A DNA stretch of 64,000 bases. It comes from Streptomyces lincolnensis (GTDB lineage: Bacteria > Actinomycetota > Actinomycetes > Streptomycetales > Streptomycetaceae). This document shows positions 33,035-40,434 of the stretch, one piece after another. A program made the position numbers and the translations under genes. Where the stretch lies: assembly GCF_021173675.1 (NCBI RefSeq), contig NZ_JAIHON010000022.1, forward strand, positions 1 through 64,000. Reading direction: 5' to 3'. The notes beneath the pieces are model-generated. The model saw only the letters and a list, made by a program, of their open reading frames with translations. It searched no databases and was not told where the DNA came from. Position 1 is the stretch's first letter. Every line of letters starts with the position of its first letter.

Positions 33035-33081
33035 CGGTCATCGGAAGCCGACGAACCCAGAGAAGAGAGCAGAGCACACCC

Positions 33082-33783
33082 ATGGCAGCAACACGACGGC
33101 ACTTCCTGCGCTCGGCGGTCACCACGGCGGTCGCGGTGGGCGCGGTCTCCGGTACGGCGGTGACGGCCTCGGCGAGCGGCGGCGCCACCTCGGGCTCGAC
33201 GGCGTCGGACACCGCGGCCGGCTCCGGCGCGGTCTCCGCCAACGGCTGGCCGATCGCCGCGGCCCCGGACGACGGCGGCAGTGTCTGGACGCGCCCGGTG
33301 CCGGGCACGGGCTTCGGCGTCGCGGTGGCGATCGGGGACGTGGAGACGATCCTCGTGCACGTCGTCCGCCGCTTCCACTACGAGATCGAGGCGCTGCGCG
33401 CCGGCGACGTGATCGGCTACCGGGCCCCGGCGACGACCAAGGGCTACGAGACCAACCACGCCTCGGGCACGGCCGTCGACATCCGCCCGGACTGCTACCC
33501 GGCGGGCGTGAGGGGCGGGTTCTTCGCGCCCCAGGCCGCGGTGATCCGCGACATCCTCGCGGACTGCGAGGGCGTGGTGAAGTGGGGCGGCGACTTCGCC
33601 ACCCCCGACGAGAGCCACTTCCAGATCGACGTCCCGCCCACCTCCCCGGCGCTCGGGCGCGTCGCCGACAAGCTCCGCGCCTGGAACGCCTCCCCCGGCG
33701 AGGGCGCCGGCATCGCCCGGGACACCCAGGACGGCGACCGCCGTTCGGCGGCACGGGCGTTGCAGCGCAGGCAGGCCGCGTAG
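33082..33783 (+). CDS. Tat-exported M15-family (VanY-like) peptidase
   Basis: A 233-residue protein with a twin-arginine signal (TRRHFLRSAVTTAVAVGAVS) and an Ala cleavage region near residue 34. The M15-type zinc motifs are NHASGTAVDIRP (near 123-134) and ESHFQID (near 176), the arrangement of D-alanyl-D-alanine carboxypeptidase or L-Ala-D-Glu endopeptidase-like enzymes. Pairing with the DUF1906-like wall protein upstream suggests the two work on the same envelope substrate. The ribosome site is weak (GAGAGC about 10 bp upstream). A strong bidirectional terminator follows directly. Confidence 0.82.
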   Translation: MAATRRHFLRSAVTTAVAVGAVSGTAVTASASGGATSGSTASDTAAGSGAVSANGWPIAAAPDDGGSVWTRPVPGTGFGVAVAIGDVETILVHVVRRFHYEIEALRAGDVIGYRAPATTKGYETNHASGTAVDIRPDCYPAGVRGGFFAPQAAVIRDILADCEGVVKWGGDFATPDESHFQIDVPPTSPALGRVADKLRAWNASPGEGAGIARDTQDGDRRSAARALQRRQAA

Positions 33784-33825
33784 ACGACGAAACCCCGGGG
33801 CCGAGGCCCCGGGGTTCTTCGTCGT
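33784..33825. terminator. Bidirectional terminator between convergent genes
   Basis: A long hairpin (ACGACGAA...TTCGTCGT flanking a GCCCCGGGGT-type core) begins right after the stop of the M15-like gene and ends 12 bp before the stop of the opposing gene. Confidence 0.85.
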
Positions 33826-33837
33826 GGCGTACCGGGT

Positions 33838-34779
33838 TCAGCTGATGCAGAGCAGGCCGAGCACGCAGATCCCCGACGGCGAGGTCGCGGAGGTGGAGCT
33901 GTCGGACTGCGAGGCTCCCGTGCCGGAGCCGGACGTCCCGGAGCCGGAGGTGCCGGTGCCGTCGGTGGCGGTGTCGGTGGGCGTCGTGGCGGTCGAGCCC
34001 GACGAACCGCCCGAGGTGCCCGACGTACCCGAAGTGCCGGTGTTGCCCGTGGTGTTCGTCGTGCCCGTGCTGCCGGCCGTGCCGGTGACCTGGGAGACCG
34101 TGTCGGAGGCCGAGGTGACGGTGGAGCGGACCTGAGAGGTGGACGCCGTCGTCTCGCGAGGAGCGGTGGCGGAGTCCGTACGGGCGGTGTTCGACGCCGT
34201 GGTGCGCTGCGCGGCGGTGACGTAGCGCCCGTTCTCGTGGCCGGCCGAGGCCGAGGCGGAGCGCGCCGGCGTGGATGTGGTGTGGCGGGTCCCGGGCTGG
34301 GTCCCGGTCGGGCCGGACACCTGGGCCGTCTGTTCCTCGACACCGGTGCCGGGGTCCAGGGGGGCGGTGGCCGCCTGGGTGTGGTCGCCGGACTGCCGGT
34401 CCATGGAGGCCAGGGTCAGGCCGCCGCCGACGAGCGCTACGGCGGTCGCGACCACGGCCCGGCGCTGGTTCTTCTTCCAGCGGGCGCGCTGACGACGCCG
34501 TGCCGCCCGCCCCTCGGGCGCGATGGGCACACCCTCGGCGTCGACGTCCGGCTCACCCGCGTCGCCCGGCTCGACCGTCTCGTCGTAGGGGCGGCCGTCG
34601 TACCAGGCGTCCCAGGCCGTGGAGTCCGGCGCGGCCGTCGGAGCCACCGTCAGGGCGACGGCGGCCGGAGCGATCCGGCCGTCGGCCGCGGCCGGGGCGA
34701 TGTCGGGGGCGTAGGCACCGCACCCGGGGCACACCAGGGCGCCGTTGAGATGCCGACGACACGAGGAGCAGTAGTCCAT
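33838..34779 (-). CDS. Zinc-ribbon membrane protein with Ser/Thr/Gly-rich exterior (SCO2400-like)
   Basis: A 313-residue single-pass protein. The N-terminus is a zinc ribbon with Cys4, Cys7, Cys17 and Cys20 (CSSC and CPGC). An acidic/basic cytoplasmic linker leads to a membrane segment (RAVVATAVALVGGGLTLAS) near residue 110. The remaining ~180 residues are almost only Thr, Ser, Gly, Ala and end in CVLGLLCIS. I recall the start MDYC..C..HLNGAL.CPGCG as that of the Streptomyces SCO2400 family, of unknown function. The exterior looks like a wall-spanning, possibly glycosylated stalk. The gene converges on the M15-like gene. Confidence 0.75.
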   Translation of the reverse strand: MDYCSSCRRHLNGALVCPGCGAYAPDIAPAAADGRIAPAAVALTVAPTAAPDSTAWDAWYDGRPYDETVEPGDAGEPDVDAEGVPIAPEGRAARRRQRARWKKNQRRAVVATAVALVGGGLTLASMDRQSGDHTQAATAPLDPGTGVEEQTAQVSGPTGTQPGTRHTTSTPARSASASAGHENGRYVTAAQRTTASNTARTDSATAPRETTASTSQVRSTVTSASDTVSQVTGTAGSTGTTNTTGNTGTSGTSGTSGGSSGSTATTPTDTATDGTGTSGSGTSGSGTGASQSDSSTSATSPSGICVLGLLCIS

Positions 34780-35016
34780 CTGCGGTCTTCCTGTATGGGG
34801 CCGCCGACCCCACCGGGCCGCGGCTCGGTCACGTTCGCACGTGGGATCGAGCAGCCAGTAACACTAACGACGCCTCCACAGAGCCATGTGCAGGTGGTGT
34901 GAGGCTCGTGCGGGGGTTCTCGGGGCACCCCGAAAACCGGGTAACGCCAGGCCGGATCCGCGACGCTGACCCATACGGACCGGAAGAGACGTACGACATC
35001 GAAAAGGACCAGACCT

Positions 35017-35223
35017 GTGACACCCGACCCGTCCGGAAGCGAGCACTTGTCCGGAAGCGACCATCTGCCGGTCTACGACAGCCTGGTGCGCGAGCGCGGT
35101 GACGCCGTGGCGGAAGCGCGGGTGGTCGCCGAGCAGGCGCAGCACGAGGCGTCACAGGCGCTGAACTGGCACGGCACGGCCCTGCCGGAGCCTCCGTCCG
35201 GCGCCAACAGCGGCCAGCTGTAA
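35017..35223 (+). CDS. Small conserved-looking hydrophilic protein
   Basis: A 68-residue protein, unrecognised. An N-terminal Ser/Gly/His segment is followed by one amphipathic helix (DAVAEARVVAEQAQHEASQA) and a Pro/Gly tail. There is no signal peptide or membrane segment. The GTG has AAAGGA about 10 bp upstream, and codon third positions are strongly G/C, which favours a real gene. It is divergent from the zinc-ribbon gene by ~240 bp and stands alone. Function unknown. Confidence 0.6.
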   Translation: MTPDPSGSEHLSGSDHLPVYDSLVRERGDAVAEARVVAEQAQHEASQALNWHGTALPEPPSGANSGQL

Positions 35224-35717
35224 CCCATTTGGCGGTCGCCGACCGTCCGTTCCGTGTGCGCTAGAATCCTTTACCGAGCGCTTACGCTCTCCTGAGCTTC
35301 GCATTGCTCAGCCGTGGTGGGGGTCGGCGTTCCGCCGCCGACATGAGTCGAGGGGCGTGTCATGGGTCGAATCATCCCTGTGCGCGTCGACAACGCCGCT
35401 CGCGACGGCGTCCCTGATACCGGCCTCAGCCGCCCGCACCACCGCCCTGTGCGCTGACGCCGCACGCCGTCCGGCGTGGTCCCGCGCCCACGCCGTGACA
35501 CCGTCGAGCCGCGTCGAGGCTCGTGCACCCCGCCGCTCCCGGCCCGATCCGCCCTCTTCTCCGACCCCTTGAGCCGCCGACGGCTCCGAGGGGTGGCCCC
35601 GCGCACCCGCACACCTGTACGACACCGCCGCCCCATTCCCTGCTCCCGACGCACGGCCAGGGCACCCGCGAAGGCACAGACGCCGCCACCGAACCGACCG
35701 ACGGAGGACAGACGCCC
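35224..35717 (+). other. Long leader region of the antiporter gene, with a possible 31-codon ORF
   Basis: This ~490-bp stretch holds no large gene. A TAGAAT -10-like box is at about 35262. Three local inverted repeats follow: GAGCG/CGCTC, CTGAGC/GCTCAG and GTCGGCG/CGCCGAC. A 31-codon frame starts MGRIIPVRVDN at 35362 and ends at 35457, with GAGGGG about 5-10 bp upstream. It could be a leader peptide of the Kef-type antiporter gene or simply a chance frame. Confidence 0.35.
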
Positions 35718-36938
35718 GTGCACCAGACCACCGCCATGCTCATCGAACTCGGGGCGATCATCCTCGTCCTGGGCCTGCTGGGACGCCTCGCCGGACGGGT
35801 GGGCTTCTCCCCCATACCCCTCTACCTCCTCGCCGGGCTCGCCTTCGGACAGGGCGGCATCCTGCCGCTGCAGGCCAGCGAGGAGTTCGTCGCCATCGGT
35901 GCGGAGATCGGCGTCATCCTGCTGCTGCTCCTGCTCGGGCTGGAGTACAGCGCCTCCGAACTCGTCACCAGCCTGAAGACCCAGTACCCCTCCGGCGCGG
36001 TCGACTTCGTCCTCAACGCGACCCCGGGCGCGGTGATGGCGCTGCTGCTCGGCTGGGGTCCGGTCGCCGCCGTCGCGCTGGCCGGCGTCACCTGGATCTC
36101 CTCCTCCGGCGTCATCGCCAAGGTCCTCGGCGACCTACGGCGTCTCGGCAACCGGGAGACCCCGGTGGTGCTGGGCGTCCTGGTCCTGGAAGACCTCTCC
36201 ATGGCCGTCTATCTGCCGATCCTCACCGCCCTGCTCGCCGGGGTGAGCCTGGCCGGCGGCACGGTCACGCTGCTCATCGCGCTGGGCACGGTGGGCGCCG
36301 TCCTCTATCTCGCGCTGCGGCACGGGCGGCTGATCAGCCGGGCGGTCTCCTCGGACAGCGCGGAGATGCTGCTGCTCGTCGTCTTCGGGCTCACCCTCGT
36401 CGTCGCCGGTATCGCCCAGCACCTCCAGGTCTCGGCGGCCGTGGGCGCGTTCCTGGTCGGCATAGCCCTCTCGGGCGAGGTCGCCGAGGGCGCGGGGGCC
36501 CTCCTCACCCCGCTCCGGGACCTGTTCGCGGCGGTGTTCTTCGTCTTCTTCGGCCTGCACACCGACCCGGCCGACATCCCACCGGTCCTCCTCCCCGCCC
36601 TCGCCCTCGCCGCCGTCACCACCCTCACGAAGATCGCCACCGGCTACTGGGCCGCCCGCCGCGCCGGTATCTCCGCCAAGGGCCGCTGGCGGGCCGGCGG
36701 CACCCTCGTCGCACGCGGCGAGTTCTCCATCGTCATCGCCGGCCTCGCCGTCGCCACCGAACCCCGCATCGGCCCCCTGGCCACCGCCTACGTCCTCATC
36801 CTCGTCATCCTCGGCCCCATCACCGCCCGCTGGACCGAACCCCTCGCCCACCACCTCACCACCCGCCTCCACCCCGCCCCCCTCAATCCGACTCCCCCAA
36901 CCCCCGAGCCCCTGAAACCGACCCGGACGGGCGGTTGA
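35718..36938 (+). CDS. Kef/KhtU-type monovalent cation:proton antiporter (CPA2)
   Basis: A 406-residue membrane protein with about 12 hydrophobic segments, beginning AMLIELGAIILVLGLLGRLA and containing GLEYSASEL and the family's VLEDLSMAVYLPIL motif. CPA2 antiporters of this group exchange K+ or Na+ for protons. The C-terminus is a short Pro/Thr-rich tail with no fused RCK domain, as in KhtU, which needs the separate KhtT subunit. A KhtT-like gene lies 1 kb away on the opposite strand. The GTG start has GGAGGA 8 bp upstream; upstream in-frame residues are low-complexity and rejected. Confidence 0.87.
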   Translation: MHQTTAMLIELGAIILVLGLLGRLAGRVGFSPIPLYLLAGLAFGQGGILPLQASEEFVAIGAEIGVILLLLLLGLEYSASELVTSLKTQYPSGAVDFVLNATPGAVMALLLGWGPVAAVALAGVTWISSSGVIAKVLGDLRRLGNRETPVVLGVLVLEDLSMAVYLPILTALLAGVSLAGGTVTLLIALGTVGAVLYLALRHGRLISRAVSSDSAEMLLLVVFGLTLVVAGIAQHLQVSAAVGAFLVGIALSGEVAEGAGALLTPLRDLFAAVFFVFFGLHTDPADIPPVLLPALALAAVTTLTKIATGYWAARRAGISAKGRWRAGGTLVARGEFSIVIAGLAVATEPRIGPLATAYVLILVILGPITARWTEPLAHHLTTRLHPAPLNPTPPTPEPLKPTRTGG

Positions 36939-36960
36939 GGGGGCGGCGGGGCGGAGCATG

Positions 36961-37640
36961 CGGGCCCCTCCCCGGGGTGCGGACATGGGCAGGCGCCGCT
37001 GACGGGGCCGTGGGGGGGCAGGCGTGGGCTCGCTCCCGGGCGCCGGCACGGGCAAGCACCGCCGACCGGGCCGAAGGGAGCAGGCGCGGGCCCGCTCCCG
37101 GGCGCCGGCACGGGCAAGCCGCTGACCGGGCCGAAGGGAGCAGGCGCGGGCCCGCTCCCGGGCGCCGGCACAGGCAAGCCGCTGACCGGGCCGAAGGGAG
37201 CAGGCGCGGGCCCGCTCCCGGGCGCCGGCACGGGCAGGCACCGCCGACCGGGGCCATAGCGGGCGGGCGTTGACTCACTCCCGGGCGCCGGTACGGGCGG
37301 CCGACCGAGCCGTAGAGGTAGGAGACGGGCGTGGGACCGGCCTCGAGCCAGTACAGGCCGCCCGCCACACCCACCCGCGCGGAACGGGCTTGGACTCACC
37401 CCCGGGCAGCACGGCAAGCCGCCGACCAGGCCGCAGGAAGCATGCCTGGGCGCACCCCCGGGCGCCGCCGCCACCGGCGGGCCGCCGACCGAGCCGTAGA
37501 GGTAGCGGACGGGCGTCAGTCCGGGCCCGAGCCGCTACAGGCCGCCCGCCACACCCACCCGCGCGGAACGGGCTTGGACTCACCCCGGGCAGCGGCACGG
37601 GCAGGTCGCCGACCGGGTCGTAGCGGGGAAAGGGGCCACT
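36961..37640. repeat. Minisatellite: 60-bp units and a ~186-bp higher-order repeat
   Basis: Four nearly identical 60-bp units run from 37021 to about 37260, each carrying GCTCCCGGGCGCCGGCACGG and GACCGGGCCGAAGGGAG-type segments. Degenerate units extend left to ~36961 and right. Further right a ~186-bp segment is duplicated: CCGAGCCGTAGAGGTAG and CCACCCGCGCGGAACGGGCT recur at that distance (about 37303/37489 and 37371/37557). Because the period is 20 codons, all frames stay open, but none has a start signal. It separates the convergent antiporter and KhtT-like genes; 37641-37912 is similar G+C-rich non-coding DNA. Confidence 0.85.
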
Positions 37641-37912
37641 CCCAGCCGCCGATACAGACGGCCCGCCGACCCCACCGCACGAGAGACGGGCGCGCGAGAC
37701 GGGCGCGCGAGGCGGGTGTCAGGTCACTCCCCGGGCAAGCGGTGGCGGGAGGGTGCCGACCCGGCCGCACGAAGCTGCTTGGAAGCACGTCCACGTGGCG
37801 ATACAGGTCAGGCGCGGGGTGGGCAGGTCCGCTCAGTCGCCGCTCGAGGTGCGGGGCGGATCGCCCCCGTAAGACGTCCGCCCGGCCGCACAGGGCACCC
37901 CCGCCCCGGGGA

Positions 37913-38398
37913 TCACTCCCGTGCCAGGATTTCCGCCGCCGTGTCCACGCCCTCGCGGGTGCCGATGACGATGAGGGTGTCTCCGCCGGCCAGGCGGAAG
38001 TCGGGGCGGGGGGAGGGGATGGCTTCGGCGCGGCGGAGTACGGCGACGATGGAGACGCCGGTGTCGGTGCGCATGCGGGTCTCGCCCAGGTGCCGTCCGT
38101 TCCAGTGCGAGACGGCCGAGAGCTCGATCCGCTCCGCGACCAGCCCCAGCTCGGTGGTGGACAGCAGGCTGGGGCTGTGGTGCGCCGGCAGCATCGCGTC
38201 GACGAGCGCCGCCGCCTCCCCGGAGGTCAGCCGTACCGACAGGGCGCAGGCGTCCGGGTCGTCCTCGTGGTACGCGTTCAGCGTCCGGGCGCCGTCGCGG
38301 TGCGCGACCACGGACAGCCGGCGCCGCTCCCGTGTGGTCAGGTCGTAGCGGACCCCGATCCCCGGCAACGGCGTACTGCTCAGGCGCGGAGTCCCCAC
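37913..38398 (-). CDS. KhtT-like RCK_C (TrkA-C) antiporter regulatory subunit
   Basis: A 161-residue cytosolic protein. The N-terminal half (GIGVRYDLTTRERRRLSVVA...DGARTLNAY) matches the KhtT N-terminal domain. The C-terminal ~75 residues form a TrkA-C/RCK_C domain (RMRTDTGVSIVAVLRRAEAI and LAGGDTLIVIGTREGVD). KhtT of Bacillus binds c-di-AMP and gates KhtU (established). The GTG start has GGGGG 5 bp upstream. In many genomes khtT directly precedes khtU in one operon. Here they converge and are separated by a minisatellite, so partnership with the antiporter is inferred. Confidence 0.82.
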   Translation of the reverse strand: MGTPRLSSTPLPGIGVRYDLTTRERRRLSVVAHRDGARTLNAYHEDDPDACALSVRLTSGEAAALVDAMLPAHHSPSLLSTTELGLVAERIELSAVSHWNGRHLGETRMRTDTGVSIVAVLRRAEAIPSPRPDFRLAGGDTLIVIGTREGVDTAAEILARE

Positions 38399-38580
38399 GT
38401 CTGCCCCCTGGCTGGTGTGAGCGTCGGTTCGAACAGCTGTGGGTGCCACCCTAGCCAGCGTCCGGGATCGGGCAACGGCACTGCGCCGGACGGCTGGTGG
38501 GAGAATCCGTGTCCAGGCTCCACGCCGTGGTGGCGGCCGACGCCGGTGGGCATCGGGGAGGGCCGTGAGGAGGCGTGGAC

Positions 38581-38982
38581 ATGATCGAGCTGGTGCCCCT
38601 GAGGATCGGCGCGAAACCCGTTCCCCAGCCCGTCGCCACCCCGCTGGTGTGGGCCACGGCCTTCGGCGGTGCCCTGGCCCTGGTGGCCCTGCACAACGCG
38701 CTGATAGGCCCGAACAACCCCGGAACCGCCCTGGCCGTCCTCTCCCTGCTGGCCGCCCTGCTCGGCGTCCACGCCCGCTTCACCGCGGCCCCCGGCACGG
38801 TCGTACTGTGCTGGCTCACGCTCAACGGCTTCGCCGTCCCGCCCGCCGGCACCCTCACCTGGACCGGCCACCGCGACACCTTCTGGCTCGCCTGTCTGTC
38901 CGCCGCCACCCTCGCCGGCACGCTCCTGGCCCGCCTCGCCCACGCCCGCGCCGCCTACCGCCGGGTGACACCGGGCCCGTAG
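38581..38982 (+). CDS. Small integral membrane protein of unknown function
   Basis: A 133-residue protein with three predicted membrane segments (TPLVWATAFGGALALVALHN, TALAVLSLLAALLGVHARF, TFWLACLSAATLAGTLLARL) and a basic C-terminus. The middle resembles the membrane part of DUF4118-type sensors, but no kinase domain follows. I do not recognise the family. The ATG has GAGGAGG 7 bp upstream, a strong site. It is divergent from the KhtT-like gene with a 182-bp shared promoter region. Confidence 0.7.
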   Translation: MIELVPLRIGAKPVPQPVATPLVWATAFGGALALVALHNALIGPNNPGTALAVLSLLAALLGVHARFTAAPGTVVLCWLTLNGFAVPPAGTLTWTGHRDTFWLACLSAATLAGTLLARLAHARAAYRRVTPGP

Positions 38983-39000
38983 CCGCACCAGCCCCCTGTT

Positions 39001-39033
39001 TTGACACTCCTCTATGTTGACGTTCATCGATCC
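39001..39033 (+). promoter_or_regulatory. Candidate ArsR-regulated promoter of arsM
   Basis: A consensus -35 TTGACA (39001-39006) is followed by TATGTTGACGTTCATCGATC, which resembles actinobacterial ArsR operators with their ATCGAT/TTGA half-sites. No clear -10 is visible at standard spacing. No arsR gene is in the window, so control would be in trans. Confidence 0.35.
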
Positions 39034-39072
39034 AAGGAGCAGGCTGACAGCACAGAACGCGAGGAGTTCGAC

Positions 39073-39846
39073 ATGAGCGAGCACCCCACCGACCCGCGCG
39101 AGACCGCCCGCCTGCGCGAGACCGTCCGCGAGCACTACGCCACCGCCGCCCTCACCGTCACCCGGGGCGGCACCGCCTGCTGCGGACCGCAACCCGTCGA
39201 GGTCGACGAGAACTTCGGCGCCACCCTCTACGCGGCCGACGAACGCGCCGCCCTGCCCGCCGAGGCCGTCGCCGCCTCCCTCGGCTGCGGCAACCCCACC
39301 GCCGTAGCGGATCTGCGCGCGGGCGAGCGCGTCCTGGACCTCGGCTCCGGCGGGGGCATCGACGTCCTGCTCTCCGCCCGCCGTGTCGGCCCGACCGGCA
39401 AGGCGTACGGCCTGGACATGACCGACGAGATGCTGGCGCTGGCCGTGGCCAACGCCGAGAAGGCGGGCGCCCGGAACGTCGAGTTCCTCAAAGGCACGAT
39501 CGAGGCCATCCCGCTGCCCGCCGGCACCGTCGACGTCGTCATCTCCAACTGCGTGATCAACCTGTCCGTCGACAAGGCCGCCGTCTTCGCGGAGACCTTC
39601 CGCGTCCTCAGGCCCGGCGGCCGGCTCGGCGTCTCGGACGTCGTCGCCGACGACACCCTCGGCCCCGAACAGCGCGCCGAGCGCGGCGATCACGTCGGCT
39701 GCATCGCCGGCGCCCTGTCCTTCTCCGAGTACCGGGCGGGCCTCGCGGCCGCCGGCTTCACGGGCATCCAGATCACCCCGACCCACCCGGTCGCCGACGG
39801 CATGCACTCCGCCCTGGTCCGCGCCACCAAGCCGCTCACGGCCTAG
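39073..39846 (+). CDS. arsM: Arsenite methyltransferase
   Basis: A 257-residue SAM-dependent methyltransferase. Motif I is DLGSGGGIDVLL (residues 89-100). The As(III)-binding cysteines of ArsM are present: Cys72 (SLGCGNP), Cys160 (ISNCVINL) and Cys210 (DHVGCIAGAL), plus the N-terminal pair Cys36-Cys37. The enzyme methylates arsenite to volatile or exportable species. GAGGAG lies 6 bp before the ATG. No other ars gene is adjacent, so it acts alone or with genes elsewhere. It converges on the lipoprotein gene with a 21-bp gap. Confidence 0.93.
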   Translation: MSEHPTDPRETARLRETVREHYATAALTVTRGGTACCGPQPVEVDENFGATLYAADERAALPAEAVAASLGCGNPTAVADLRAGERVLDLGSGGGIDVLLSARRVGPTGKAYGLDMTDEMLALAVANAEKAGARNVEFLKGTIEAIPLPAGTVDVVISNCVINLSVDKAAVFAETFRVLRPGGRLGVSDVVADDTLGPEQRAERGDHVGCIAGALSFSEYRAGLAAAGFTGIQITPTHPVADGMHSALVRATKPLTA

Positions 39847-39867
39847 AGGATCACAGGGGGCAGGGTC

Positions 39868-40434
39868 TCAGGACGCGCAGCCCTGGGCCTTGCCCGCCGC
39901 CGGGAACCAGGACTTCAGGAACGCCAGAAGGGCGTCCCGGCGGTCCGCGGTCTTCGCGGGGACCGGGTCGTCGGACTCCAGCTGGACCAGCCCGACGAAC
40001 TGCCGGGGCTCGCCCTCGTACGTGCACGAGGCCACCGCCTTGGCCCCGCCGTCCGCCACCGCTGCCCTGTCCCCCACCCCCTGGACGAGGGCCGGTTCCC
40101 CGAGCCGCCGCAGCCCCCGGTCCTCCAAGGACACCGCCTCCGTGCCACGGTCCGTGACGTCCCCGGCGAGGTAGAGCACAAGGGTGTCGTCCACGGTCAC
40201 CCGGCAGGACCCGCTCTCCCGGCCCTTGTCCCGGTGGCTCTCGGTGACCTTCTCGCCGTCGGGCAGCAGCGGCCCGAGCGTGTCGGCGTCCACGGGGACA
40301 CCGCACACCCGGTCGGGCACGGCGTACCCCCCGGACTCACCGCACCCCGCCGAGACGAGGGCCAGCGCCCCGGCCAACGCGGCCACCGCGAGCGCACGGG
40401 TGCCGCGCCGCCGGGCCGGTCGCATCGTCGTCAC
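39868..40434 (-). CDS. Putative lipoprotein, third gene of a WxG-type operon
   Basis: A 188-residue exported protein with a basic N-terminus, a hydrophobic stretch and a lipobox-like LVSAGC at about residues 26-31. The mature part is compact, with four or more cysteines (RVCGVPVD, GSCRV, ASCTYEG, AQGCAS) that could form disulfides. It is unrecognised beyond a general similarity to Streptomyces lipoproteins of the DUF3558 kind. Its GTG start overlaps the TGA of the upstream large gene by 4 bp (GTGA), so its synthesis is translationally coupled. In a toxin-type locus it would be the candidate immunity or surface partner; this is inference. Confidence 0.78.
   Translation of the reverse strand: MTTMRPARRRGTRALAVAALAGALALVSAGCGESGGYAVPDRVCGVPVDADTLGPLLPDGEKVTESHRDKGRESGSCRVTVDDTLVLYLAGDVTDRGTEAVSLEDRGLRRLGEPALVQGVGDRAAVADGGAKAVASCTYEGEPRQFVGLVQLESDDPVPAKTADRRDALLAFLKSWFPAAGKAQGCAS

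Noticed and set aside
36788..37474. Minus-strand frame encoding repeated PVPAPGSGPAPAPFGPV peptide
   Set aside because: The 60-bp period keeps all frames open. There is no ribosome site, and half the frame overlaps the end of the antiporter gene.
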